NCBI RefSeq assembly: GCF_011047135.1
Contig: NZ_CP049255.1
Coordinates: 2,356,001-2,420,000 of the forward strand
Source of the DNA: Microbacterium endophyticum
GTDB taxonomy: Bacteria > Actinomycetota > Actinomycetes > Actinomycetales > Microbacteriaceae
Direction: 5' to 3'
DNA length: 64,000 nt
Shown: positions 9,241 through 17,399 of the stretch, one piece after another
How positions within the stretch are numbered: position 1 is the stretch's first letter
How the letters are laid out: each line of letters begins with the position of its first letter
Program-made: the position numbers and the translations under genes
The notes under the pieces: generated by a model
The model's database searches: none
The model's input: the letters and a program-made list of their open reading frames with translations, nothing else
What the model was told of the DNA's origin: nothing

Positions 9241-9255
9241 CCTCCAGGGGCACAG
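9241..9255. repeat. Target-site duplication, right copy
   Basis: CCTCCAGGGGCACAG directly after the right IS end; it recreates a piece of the tRNA-Arg 3' end without the rest of the tRNA. Confidence 0.85.
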
Positions 9256-9445
9256 TTGTTTTTGTTTTCTGATCAGGGATTTATCTATGGTTGGACCACG
9301 CAAAAGTCGATTTTGGTCGCATTCTGAGAATTTTCAGTGCAGCGGGGACGGTTTTCAATCGAGTTCATCCGATGTCTCACAGCACCAAAATTGACAATTT
9401 GAGCGTTCTTTGCCTCGTCGAAAACTGGGCAATCTGCCCCTGCGG

Positions 9446-9665
9446 TCACGGCGATGGGGCGTAGTGGGTCCGCGGACCCGACGGCAAAGCCACCAGCGGT
9501 ATAGCGTCGTTGAGCCGCGTCGCCGCGGCATCCAAATCGGCCGGCATAGGTATTGAGCCTCGTCGTGGCCGAGGCAGGACCCACCGCCCGCTGCACAGCC
9601 TTCACATTCGTGCCCGAGCTGATCGCGAGCGACGCTGCGGTGGACGAAAACCGGATGATCGCTCC
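9446..9665 (-). pseudogene. Remnant of a tyrosine (phage/ICE-type) integrase C-terminus
   Basis: Read on the minus strand, one frame gives 'SLAISSGTNVKAVQR' followed by 'ASATTRLNTYAGRF'. These match the conserved end of actinobacterial tyrosine recombinases (S/A-G-A-N-V-K-x-V-Q-R-x-L-G-H-x-S-x-x-x-T-L-x-x-Y-A). The invariant Gly-His is here Gly-Pro. After the tyrosine motif the frame shifts, and the neighbouring frame continues 'ADLDAAATRLNDAI', the usual tail of these proteins. Upstream (above about 9665) I cannot follow it. With a tRNA-Arg nearby and the C-terminus pointing at the tRNA, this is what is left of the enzyme that integrated the island. Nothing else is recognised between 9256 and 9887. 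Confidence 0.68.
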
Positions 9666-9887
9666 CCATCAGATTCTCGTCCTCTGAGGCGGATTCGTTG
9701 CAGGCCAGCATCGCTCACCGCGCGGGTCACGCTGCTGTCTATGGGCCCATTTCCGCAGCTGCCGTGTCTCACTGGACGGCGGATCAAGGGTGCGTCAGAC
9801 TCGCCTCTTGAACACCCGAGTTGCTGGGCGAGTGTGAAGGAGCAGCAGTGGCCATTGACCGTGCGATCGAATCCTGTGATGTGACTG

Positions 9888-10850
9888 ATGCTTGACTTCA
9901 CCGCGATCGACTTCGAGACAGCCAACTCGTATCGTGGCTCTCCGTGCTCCGTCGGTCTTGTGCGCGTGCGAGACGGGCAGGTCACCGAGACCCAGCATTG
10001 GTTGATGCGCCCGCCGGAGGGAGCTGACTGGTTCGACGGTTGGAATATTGCCATACACGGGATTAACGCGGAGATGGTAGCGGGTGCTCCTCGATGGAGG
10101 GACATTCTTCCGAGCATTGTGAGCTTCATCGGCGACGATTTAGTCGTCGCCCACAACGCGGGCTTCGATCTTGGCGTTATCCGTTACGCGTGCACGCTGG
10201 ACAACATCGAGTGGCCCGACCTGCAGTTCCTCTGCACCTTAGTAATGGCTCGCCGCGCACTTGCGCTGCCGACTTACCGGCTGCCGTTCCTGGCCGAGAC
10301 GATGGGCATAGCGCTCGAAGACCACCACGACGCGCTCGCCGACGCGACAGCGGTCGTCCACATCGTCGCCCAGCTGGCCCTGCAACAGCAGGCGACTGAC
10401 CTCGTGGATCTGGCGGGTGGGCTGGGCGTTGGCATCGGTCGGATGCGCGGAGGTATCTATCGAGGCAGCGTCGCTGTGCATGCTGGCGGCCGCAGATTAA
10501 CCCCGATCGAGGTGAACGACGACGCCGACCCCAGCGGGTACCTGTATGGCCGCGTCGTGGTTTTCACTGGCACGCTGATGTCGATGACACGAGATTTAGC
10601 GCGCCAGGAGTGCGCCAAGGTTGGCGCGATACCTGAACAGACCACCACCAAGAGAACCAACGTCCTCGTCGTCGGTGACATCAATCCGGCCGTGCTTCGG
10701 CCCGACTCCAACATCACGGGCAAAGCGCGGAAGGCGTTCGAGTTGCAAGACAAGGGCCAAGAGATCGAGGTCATGACCGAGGACGACTTCCTCCGCTGCC
10801 TCGACGGCAACACCTTAGAGGGCACCGAAGTTCTACTGCCCGAGACGTAG
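9888..10850 (+). CDS. DEDDh 3'-5' exonuclease fused to a BRCT domain
   Basis: A 320-residue protein. The N-terminal DnaQ-like exonuclease (about 1-165) shows motif I 'AIDFETANSYRG' (D-x-E), motif II 'VVAHNAGFDLGVI' and motif III 'HHDALADATAV' (H-x4-D). A C-terminal BRCT domain (about 220-310) begins 'GRVVVFTGTL' and has the 'TTKRTNVLVVGD' stretch typical of BRCTs such as that of NAD-dependent ligase. Such DnaQ-BRCT proteins are common in actinobacteria and mobile regions. A role in DNA processing or repair is likely; the substrate is unknown. It stands alone, first gene inside the island after the integrase remnant. Confidence 0.86.
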   Translation: MLDFTAIDFETANSYRGSPCSVGLVRVRDGQVTETQHWLMRPPEGADWFDGWNIAIHGINAEMVAGAPRWRDILPSIVSFIGDDLVVAHNAGFDLGVIRYACTLDNIEWPDLQFLCTLVMARRALALPTYRLPFLAETMGIALEDHHDALADATAVVHIVAQLALQQQATDLVDLAGGLGVGIGRMRGGIYRGSVAVHAGGRRLTPIEVNDDADPSGYLYGRVVVFTGTLMSMTRDLARQECAKVGAIPEQTTTKRTNVLVVGDINPAVLRPDSNITGKARKAFELQDKGQEIEVMTEDDFLRCLDGNTLEGTEVLLPET

Positions 10851-11023
10851 CCAGGGCGCGGATCGCTGTCGCTCTGATCGGCGACGGGCCGTCGGAGCCG
10901 ACGGTCTTTACTAGGGCAATGCGAGTTCGCGGCGCCCTGGAGTGCACCGGTGTCTATCTCTGCGACCTTATCTCCAACTTCGCCGCGGTAGTCCGACAAC
11001 TGACTGGGGTTCAGGGGCGGTAA

Positions 11024-11206
11024 GTCGCAATTGCCGTCCATCAGCTGGAGCTGTTTGCGTATCCTGCATTAGAGTTGGCGCCATCTGCACCAGAGCGGTC
11101 ACTCGTCAAGGTCACTTTGGATCGAAATGTCGATGTCAGCAAGGTCGTGGTTGAGCGCGGGGATTACTTGCCGGAACCGTCGCTTCTGGCGAGCGGCTCG
11201 GAATAG
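11024..11206 (+). pseudogene. Orphan C-terminal gene fragment, unidentified
   Basis: An open stretch of 60 codons with clearly coding composition ('QLELFAYPALELAPSAP', 'ERSLVKVTLDRNVDVSKV') ends at TAG 11204. It is preceded in frame by a stop at 11021 and has no start codon near its 5' end. It looks like the tail of a decayed gene. I do not recognise the family. The rest of the 10851-11369 gap shows nothing I can identify. Confidence 0.3.
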
Positions 11207-11369
11207 CAGCAGCGGGCTTGCGAAGTAACTCAGCGAGCAACAGCTATGACCTGAGCAGGTCGTTGACCGGCCCCTAACTTTGGTTCGCTTCCAGGACCCC
11301 TCAACTCTGGTTCACTTCCAGGGCCTCTGGAATAGGGCAGCCAAGGTGATCAGAGCAGCGAGTCTCGAC

Positions 11370-11948
11370 TCAGGTGTGTGGACCGGAGCCCGCGCTGCGA
11401 CGTTCCGAAAGCCAATCCTGGCTGAAACGGGCCCATTCGTCCCGCCGCATCTCATCAAATCTGACCACTTCGTCTGCACTGAGCTCTTCAACCGATGCGT
11501 TCGCTACGTAGAAAGTGAGTTCCTCCTCTGCGCGATGCCAACGAGCCAGTGCTTCATCAGCGGAGACCCAGCGAGATCTGAAATTGAAGAATGGCTCGAG
11601 CGCGGTAATCAGCGTGACTAGCGCTGACAAGCCAAACCCCCATGCGGCCGGCCCCGACAAATTGGATAGCCCGAGGAGGATCGTGGCTGTGCCAGATAGC
11701 CCGAGTGCAAGTAAACGAATTGCGATCGCTCCAGTCGCCCAGCGTTGTCGCTTGAGTCGAATGTAGTTGCGGTCTTTGTAAAACTGTTCGCGCACCATAG
11801 AAGCGAGTTCCAACGGGGTCAGGTGCGTTCTCAGTGGATCTGCGGTGGGCGCGCGCGGGTCTGGGATGATCGCGGCCCACACCAGGAGCTTTCTCCACCC
11901 GGACAGAGGTCGGGTGGTTTTGGCTGAATTTGGAACGAGCTCATCCAT
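11370..11948 (-). CDS. SLATT-domain two-helix membrane protein
   Basis: 192 residues. A hydrophilic N-terminal part of about 70 residues precedes 'REQFYKDRNYIRLKRQRW', then two transmembrane helices at about 72-98 and 103-127. A cytosolic C-terminal helix follows, beginning 'RSRWVSADEALARWHRAEEE'. This layout and the sequence after TM2 fit SLATT domains, predicted pore-forming effectors usually paired with cyclic-nucleotide (SMODS) or SLOG sensors. No such partner is adjacent, so it may be an orphan effector or act alone. It is convergent with the upstream fragment. The family call is from pattern memory, not from a search. Confidence 0.7.
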   Translation of the reverse strand: MDELVPNSAKTTRPLSGWRKLLVWAAIIPDPRAPTADPLRTHLTPLELASMVREQFYKDRNYIRLKRQRWATGAIAIRLLALGLSGTATILLGLSNLSGPAAWGFGLSALVTLITALEPFFNFRSRWVSADEALARWHRAEEELTFYVANASVEELSADEVVRFDEMRRDEWARFSQDWLSERRSAGSGPHT

Positions 11949-12100
11949 GCCCTCACCATAGCGGTGGCTGATCGCCCCCGCGCGGAAGAGCGCGTTTCAC
12001 CGAATTAGAAGTCGTATCGGGGTGCTAAGGCCGACGCCGAATTTGAACCGTCCCAGGTTTGATGCCGCTTCCATTCGATTCTGGAAGGAAGATATTGATC

Positions 12101-12238
12101 ATGTCGAAGAGGTTTTCGAAGGAGGCGAAGCAGCGAACGATTCGGCTCGTGTTCGACCACATCGATGAGTACCTCAAATTGATGGCCGCGCGCGAGTCGG
12201 TTTCGCAGCGACTCGGGTTTGGCCCCGAGTCTCTGCGC
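12101..12238 (+). pseudogene. IS3-family OrfA N-terminal fragment
   Basis: Starts at ATG 12101 ('MSKRFSKEAKQRTIRLV', then 'LGFGPESLRR'), the N-terminal HTH of an IS3-type OrfA transposase. GGAAGGAAG lies upstream. After about 46 codons the sequence switches abruptly into an antisense IS481 remnant, so the IS3 element was cut by recombination. Non-functional. Confidence 0.6.
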
Positions 12239-12851
12239 CGCCGCGACGGTCGGTAAAGACGCGGCCGCTGTCGGTCAACATCGACGCGGGGATCCCGTAA
12301 ATCTCTGCTGTTTCGAGGAATTGTTGCACGACGTCGTCTCCGGCGACCGGGGTGTGGGCAGCGCAGGACAGCAGGTAGCGGGAGTGGTCGTCGAGCCAGT
12401 TCAGGATCTCGACGTCTTGCCCGTCAGCGAGGCGCCAGCGGGGTTCCGGGCCGATCAAGCCTGCGGTGTTGAGCACTCGTCGGATCTTGGAGGCCGATGG
12501 CACGGTCAGTCCTTGCTGTGTGAGGTGTCAGGCGATCGTGACGGGCGCGGAGTCCAAGCCGTCTCGGGTCAGTTGGAAACGTAACGCCGCGATCTGCTCG
12601 CGGACCCGGTCCGTGGTTGTGTGGGGCCTGCTTAGCGGCGCACGAGAACGCGGCTCTAGCGTGTCGAGGCCAGCCTCTCGGAACCGATCCAGGAGCGTGT
12701 GGAGATAACTGCCCACTGACTCCGTATTCGGCCGCCGCGGCGGTGACAGACAACTGCCCTTTAAGACCACGACTCGATAGTTCGACACCGTCGCCTATGT
12801 CGCGACTCAAGTGTCGCGTGTCATACGTCGCCTACGTCGTGAACCCAGACA
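12239..12851 (-). pseudogene. Decayed IS481-family element (second copy)
   Basis: The right end with its TGTCTGGGTTCACGAC terminal repeat is intact at 12851. Reading inward on the minus strand, the transposase starts 'MSNYRVVVLKG' and then loses frame. It recovers at 'TLEPRSRAP', hits a TGA where the intact paralogue at 7993-9168 has Trp ('VTIA-stop-HL'), and has an in-frame deletion of roughly 25-30 residues between 'GLIGPEP' and 'RWRLADGQDVEILNW'. It ends abruptly at 'GRVFTDRRGG' against the IS3 fragment. It is related to, but clearly diverged from, the intact copy. Confidence 0.75.
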
Positions 12852-13511
12852 ACCAGCTCCTACTACGAGCAATCGGAGGGAGCGCTCGCCGGGCGCGAGC
12901 CTCGCCAGCATGCTCGACCAAGCCAGTTAGAGACCCCGGCCCGGCAGACGAAGTCGGGTACGACTCGCCGGACTCATCCCGACGCCTGCCGAGCTGATCG
13001 CGCAAGACCTGCAGACTGCGCTCACAGAGCGGCGGTGGCTCATCGAAACCTACGCGCACGGGCTCCTACAAGATGCGCAAGAAAGGGGAGGCGCTTGGGC
13101 GTGGCGCGGCTTAACCAGCCGAGTGCGAGACCTGAGGCGCGAGAGCGGTGAAAGGCGCACGCTGCCGCGGTTGCACCGTACAGCTACCGCCATGACATCA
13201 CCGGCTCGTCACCGCTGGGCAAGCCGAACGCCTTCCGCAACCTTGACCAAGCGGCCGAGTATCGAGTTGGCCAGCTCGCATTGCGGCACATCACGGTGAG
13301 TGTTCGACACGATGAGAGGAGAGAATCCCGGTCGACCGTCCGCAGTACACCTCGACGTGGACTCTGACTATTGGCCTCATCAGGCGCGCAACGACAGGCA
13401 ACGCGCGGAACTACTCGGTGACGACGTTGTAGCGGGCGGAAAGCTGCGCCGCTGGGCGTGGCACCACGGAAACGACAACGCGGGAGGGCGCGCGAGGATA
13501 CCCTATGAAGC
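12852..13511. other. Gene-poor stretch with coding-like debris
   Basis: There is no intact gene. On the plus strand near 12985-13150, one frame reads 'PTPAELIAQDLQTALTE' and later 'RGGAWAWRGLTSRVRDLRRE'. Near 13165-13295 another reads 'SYRHDITGSSPLGKPNAF' and 'EYRVGQLALRHIT'. These look like fragments of real proteins broken by frameshifts. I cannot name them. The promoter of the SIR2 operon presumably lies at the right edge. Confidence 0.35.
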
Positions 13512-15050
13512 ATGGGTACCGCGTACGACTTCCTCAGCTCTCATCTGAAGACGATGGCTGCGCCGTACCTCTTTATCGGCTCCGGGATTTCTAGACGATA
13601 CGCTGACCTGCCTGATTGGGAAGGTCTCCTTAGGCACTTTGCTGCATTCACTAGCCACCCATACGAGTACTACCGTGGCCTCGCTTCGGGGGATCTTCCC
13701 AAGACTGCCTCCTTGTTAGCTAAAGAGTTTTACTCGGTGTGGTGGTCTGATAAGCGTTTTTCGGACTCGAGAGACAGATATGGTGCTGAGGTCACTGATC
13801 CCTCATCAGCTTTGAAGATCGAAGTAGCAAGATACTTCGAAGAAGCAATTGAAGGATTCAAGCCGACCGCTGAGTATGCTTCTGAGTTCGCGCTTCTGCA
13901 GAGCGCAAATGTCGAGGGAGTGATAACAACCAATTTCGACAAGCTGATGTCCGTCGTTTACCCCGACTACACCGTCTTCACTGGCCAAGACGAGTTGCTG
14001 TTTGCTGATCCGCAAGGTATCGCGGAAATCTACATGATTCACGGGTCGTCGCAACAGCCGCGCTCACTCGTTCTGACGGGGGAGGACTACGTTGACTTCC
14101 AAGAGCGAGATGCGTACCTTGCCGCCAAGTTGATGACCTTTTTCGTCGAGCACCCTATCGTTTTCCTTGGCTACAGCCTGAGTGACAACAACGTGCTAGA
14201 GATACTTCGGTCGCTGGTGAAGGCAATGCGCGGGACCAACGCAAGCAAACTTAAGGAACGCCTTCTTTTCATCAATTGGGAGTCGGGAGCTTCCCCTGAG
14301 GTTCGCTCTCGAACCGTGCATATCGAAGGTGGCCAAATCGAGGCCTTTGAGATCGTTGTCCCTGACTTCATCGATGTCTTTCGGGCGCTAGGGATCAAGG
14401 AGAGAGCGCTTCCGGCTCGGGTCCTTCGCCAACTCAAGAATCAGATCTACGAACTGGTAAAAAGCAACGATCCTGATGGTCGACTCGTGCAAGTTTCCGA
14501 CATTGAGTCGTCCTCGGATCAACTTGACGTGGTTTTCGGTGTTGGCGCCAAGATGACAGTCAAAGGGATCATCGGGCTGTCGCGCTGGGACCTCGTCGAC
14601 GATGTGCTCGGTTCGCCAGACCGAGGGCTTCCCAGCGACCAGGTGATAACTGAGGCATTCGGGAGTTCCTTCGCCAGTAACTGGTACGTGCCCTACTGGA
14701 AGCATCTCCGGCAAGGTGAGTTCCTGGATGAGGAGGGAGCCTTGGTCCCTCAGGCTGAGGTCCCGTCGAAGATTCGCTCGTATATCTCCCGAGAGACCAA
14801 GAACCTTGGAAAACGCTCTCTTCCGGCCGGTGTTACTTTTCAAGATGTGCTCGACCGTCAAGGCGAGGACTGGATTCTTAGCCACCCTTGGTCGTTGCTG
14901 GATGAGACCCGCGACGGTGCGGGCTTGCGAGAGTACCTGAACAACAACCGAAGTTATCGTCAGCAGTCCTATTACCTCACTCAGTACGCGAAGTTGGCAG
15001 TGGCCCTCGACTGGCTGATGCACGGGCCCCTGAACGAGGCCAAATCATGA
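13512..15050 (+). CDS. SIR2-family NAD-binding protein, first gene of a three-gene defence-like operon
   Basis: 512 residues. The N-terminal SIR2 Rossmann domain has the nucleotide loop 'PYLFIGSGISRRYADLPDW' (about 19-37), 'VITTNFDKLM' (about 136-145), the catalytic-type His in 'YMIHGSS' (about 173-179) and 'FLGYSLSDNNVLEIL' (about 217-231). This is the bacterial SIR2 subtype found in anti-phage systems, where it usually hydrolyses NAD+ on infection, rather than a protein deacetylase. The C-terminal 250 residues are unrecognised and may sense infection or bind the partners. The stop overlaps the next gene by 4 bases (ATGA). Base composition is more AT-rich than the flanking chromosome, suggesting transfer. 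Confidence 0.88.
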   Translation: MGTAYDFLSSHLKTMAAPYLFIGSGISRRYADLPDWEGLLRHFAAFTSHPYEYYRGLASGDLPKTASLLAKEFYSVWWSDKRFSDSRDRYGAEVTDPSSALKIEVARYFEEAIEGFKPTAEYASEFALLQSANVEGVITTNFDKLMSVVYPDYTVFTGQDELLFADPQGIAEIYMIHGSSQQPRSLVLTGEDYVDFQERDAYLAAKLMTFFVEHPIVFLGYSLSDNNVLEILRSLVKAMRGTNASKLKERLLFINWESGASPEVRSRTVHIEGGQIEAFEIVVPDFIDVFRALGIKERALPARVLRQLKNQIYELVKSNDPDGRLVQVSDIESSSDQLDVVFGVGAKMTVKGIIGLSRWDLVDDVLGSPDRGLPSDQVITEAFGSSFASNWYVPYWKHLRQGEFLDEEGALVPQAEVPSKIRSYISRETKNLGKRSLPAGVTFQDVLDRQGEDWILSHPWSLLDETRDGAGLREYLNNNRSYRQQSYYLTQYAKLAVALDWLMHGPLNEAKS

Positions 15051-15916
15051 GCGCGGTAGAAAGTCAGGCGGCGGCCGCCTCGGCACTGCTTTCGGCGCCT
15101 GTTCTCCGCTCAGCGATGCGGGACGGCCCCGCGTCGAAGCTGGCGAACCGCACCATTTCAAGTCTTGTTGAGAGTGGCCTAGCCGTTGGCGCACCCACTG
15201 TTCGAACACTGATCTGGCGCTGCGACCGATGGCTCTCGCGCCACTACCGTAACGATCTCGTCTACCGTAGAGCCGTTCTCGGTCAAATGATTCCTTGGAG
15301 CGACGGCATTCTTTTGCCGGAGTTCAGGGCCGGGCGATCCATCGTCGACTTCTTGGCCGTGTCAGGCTCGTTGCACGCTGTCGAGATCAAGAGCGACCTC
15401 GACAACACTTCCCGGCTCGATAGTCAACTAAACGACTATAGGAGAATCGCACCTTACGTGTCTGTTATGGCCTCAAAGCGCGTGGTGGAACGAGTGCACG
15501 CAATCCCGGAGTTCCAGAGTATTGGTCTTCACTGGCTTGATGTGAACGGTCGCGTGGTGACTGTTCGCGAGGCGAGTTTTAGCAGTGAGCTTCTTGATTC
15601 AGAGGTCTTGATGCGGTCACTTCGTCGTGCAGAGTATCTCAGGGTTCTGTCTGCTCTTGGCTCTACTGTTCCCGACCTTCCGAACACGCGGGTGTTCTCG
15701 TATGCACTAGCCGCTTCCAGAAACCTGGACCCGCTCGTTTTCCATAACGCGGTCGCCGAACAGTTGAGAGGGCGAAAGCCGAGGGCTGGCCGGTCACTGA
15801 TCGCTCGACTGCCCGAGCCGGTGCGCCCCGCCGTCTTGAAACTCGATCCGACGAAACAGCAGATTTCCAGTCTTCAAGATTGGATGAACCAGGAGGTCGC
15901 AAATGTACATGCCTAG
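15047..15916 (+). CDS. sce7726-family protein with a PD-(D/E)XK-like nuclease motif
   Basis: 289 residues. About positions 60-120 hold the family signature: 'YRNDLVYRRAVLGQMI', then 'EFRAGRSIVDFLAV' and 'LHAVEIKSDLDN'. The Asp in 'VDF' followed by 'EIK' about 12 residues later resembles the D...E-x-K active site of restriction-like nucleases, so a nuclease role is a reasonable inference. It is translationally coupled to the SIR2 gene (ATGA) and overlaps the next gene by 14 bases. The sce7725/sce7726 pair is a named family pair in annotation resources; I know of no experimental function. Confidence 0.82.
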   Translation: MSAVESQAAAASALLSAPVLRSAMRDGPASKLANRTISSLVESGLAVGAPTVRTLIWRCDRWLSRHYRNDLVYRRAVLGQMIPWSDGILLPEFRAGRSIVDFLAVSGSLHAVEIKSDLDNTSRLDSQLNDYRRIAPYVSVMASKRVVERVHAIPEFQSIGLHWLDVNGRVVTVREASFSSELLDSEVLMRSLRRAEYLRVLSALGSTVPDLPNTRVFSYALAASRNLDPLVFHNAVAEQLRGRKPRAGRSLIARLPEPVRPAVLKLDPTKQQISSLQDWMNQEVANVHA

Positions 15917-16841
15917 GCTGAGGGCACGACAGCACGAGGTCTTTGCCGTTCGAAACTGCGCCTCAAGTTTTGCAGCATTTTCGCGTGTCGTACCGATTCT
16001 GGAGCCGGTTGCCTCGCCAAACGATCTCTTCACCCGCAGACTTCGGGCGATAGCCGACGAAGGAGCGAGTTGTGACCTAGTCCTTAACCCCTCGGTCGGT
16101 GAACTTCGTTCGAAGGGAAGCTGGAGATCACTCGGCGACTACTACCTTGAGAACGATCTTCTGAAACGCCACGGACTTGCAATCCTCTCCAATGCTGACG
16201 CTGATCACGCGGCGATGTCACGCTGGATCAGTGACGCCAGGCGCGCTGGTCACCAGTTCACCATCGATATCGTTCATGAGCTGGATCTCTCCGTGGCTCT
16301 GCAAGGGGCGACTTATCACGGAGTTCGATGGAACATTGCTGAGGATCGGACGGTCCCGGCTTCATATGGTCTGCCCCTTGGTGGTCTCCCGGTGGTCTGG
16401 GCGAACGACCCGTTTCCTTCTTTGCCACGCAACCGAGAGTATGTCGGCCGCGAAGAGGGGATATTCAGCACTCGCGTTGCTGGCTACAAGAGCGCGGGAT
16501 ACTACGGCGTCAGCGACTTCCTGACCCTTGGGCGAGGATATCAACCAGGCGGCGGTCCTGCCTATGCGGTTGTTATCCACTTCACCTATGAATCAGGTGA
16601 TGTCGTTCGCCTGAAGCATTTTTGCTCCGACAGCAATGAGACCCAGGATGATCCAGCTGGGAAGTTCTTCGAGGCCCTTGAGAAGCTCATCGACTTCGTT
16701 GACGAAAGGTCGCTCCCGACTAATCTAGGAATTGACGGATTTCGAGATCTCTATCAGCGTCAGCACTTTCCCGGACTTGGCAAGGTCAAGGAGTTGTCGA
16801 TTATGAATCACATGTTAGTCATGCAGGACGCGATCATTTAG
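15903..16841 (+). CDS. sce7725-family (beta-protein-like) partner
   Basis: 312 residues starting 'MYMPRLRARQHEVFAVRN', with 'VVPILEPV' and 'CDLVLNPSVGEL' after it. These are the usual landmarks of the sce7725 family, which is related to phage beta-type proteins with a TIM-barrel-like beta/alpha pattern. The start at ATG 15903 is supported by AGGAGG 6 bases upstream, inside the end of the sce7726 gene. It is the last gene of the operon. Function unknown; obligate pairing with sce7726 suggests a complex. Confidence 0.82.
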   Translation: MYMPRLRARQHEVFAVRNCASSFAAFSRVVPILEPVASPNDLFTRRLRAIADEGASCDLVLNPSVGELRSKGSWRSLGDYYLENDLLKRHGLAILSNADADHAAMSRWISDARRAGHQFTIDIVHELDLSVALQGATYHGVRWNIAEDRTVPASYGLPLGGLPVVWANDPFPSLPRNREYVGREEGIFSTRVAGYKSAGYYGVSDFLTLGRGYQPGGGPAYAVVIHFTYESGDVVRLKHFCSDSNETQDDPAGKFFEALEKLIDFVDERSLPTNLGIDGFRDLYQRQHFPGLGKVKELSIMNHMLVMQDAII

Positions 16842-16882
16842 ATCTCATCTTGAGGCGATTCAGTCGGAGGCGCTTCTAGTAT

Positions 16883-17388
16883 TTAGCCCTTGGCGATAGG
16901 CGCCAGAGGTCTCCAGTCAATGCCGCTGCCTCGCCAATAGCGGTCATATTCCGCCTCGATCTCAGACTTCAGCTCGTCCAATTGGGCGTAACGCGATTGC
17001 TCCGACGCGGAGAGGCCTGGACCCTTCATCTGCTCTCTGTGCGCATCGAGTTTCTCCTGGACTCGGCGCAACGCTATAGCAGCAGCGCTGGTGAAACCAG
17101 TCATGTGGCTGCCATCATGATGATCGCGCAGCATCTGTCGAGCGGACTCTTGTGTGGCATCTCGCACGAACCCACCGGCCTCTTGGAAGCGACTGGTCGC
17201 CGTATTCCTTCCTCGATTCCGCTAGCCCGTCGAGGTTGGCAGAATAAATCAATTTGCCTCCGCCATACCGATTCCAATGGTAAAGGCCCTCAACGCTCAA
17301 AACCGAGCCTCGGCCTTCGTCGACCACTGAGTAGTTGGTGTTGGCTACAACACGCCTTCTGATTCGCCCGGGGTTTGGTTCTTTCTAT
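16883..17388 (-). pseudogene. Frameshifted hypothetical protein
   Basis: The 5' part (about 17388-17205) reads 'NYSVVDEGRGSVLSVEGLYH', then 'LIYSANLDGLAESRKEYG'. The 3' part in another frame reads 'TSRFQEAGGFVRDATQES', then 'LRDHHDGSHMTGFTSAAAI' to a stop at 16883. The two halves join smoothly if one frameshift near 17200 is allowed. If only the intact piece is used, it is a 94-residue ORF from GTG 17167. I do not recognise the family; the C-terminal half is helical and charged. The 5' side runs into the IS3 remnant. Confidence 0.45.
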
Positions 17389-17399
17389 CTGGCGACTAG

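Noticed and set aside
9355..9711. 118-codon minus-strand ORF
   Set aside because: Different frame from the integrase remnant it overlaps; Cys/Arg-rich shadow of that remnant.
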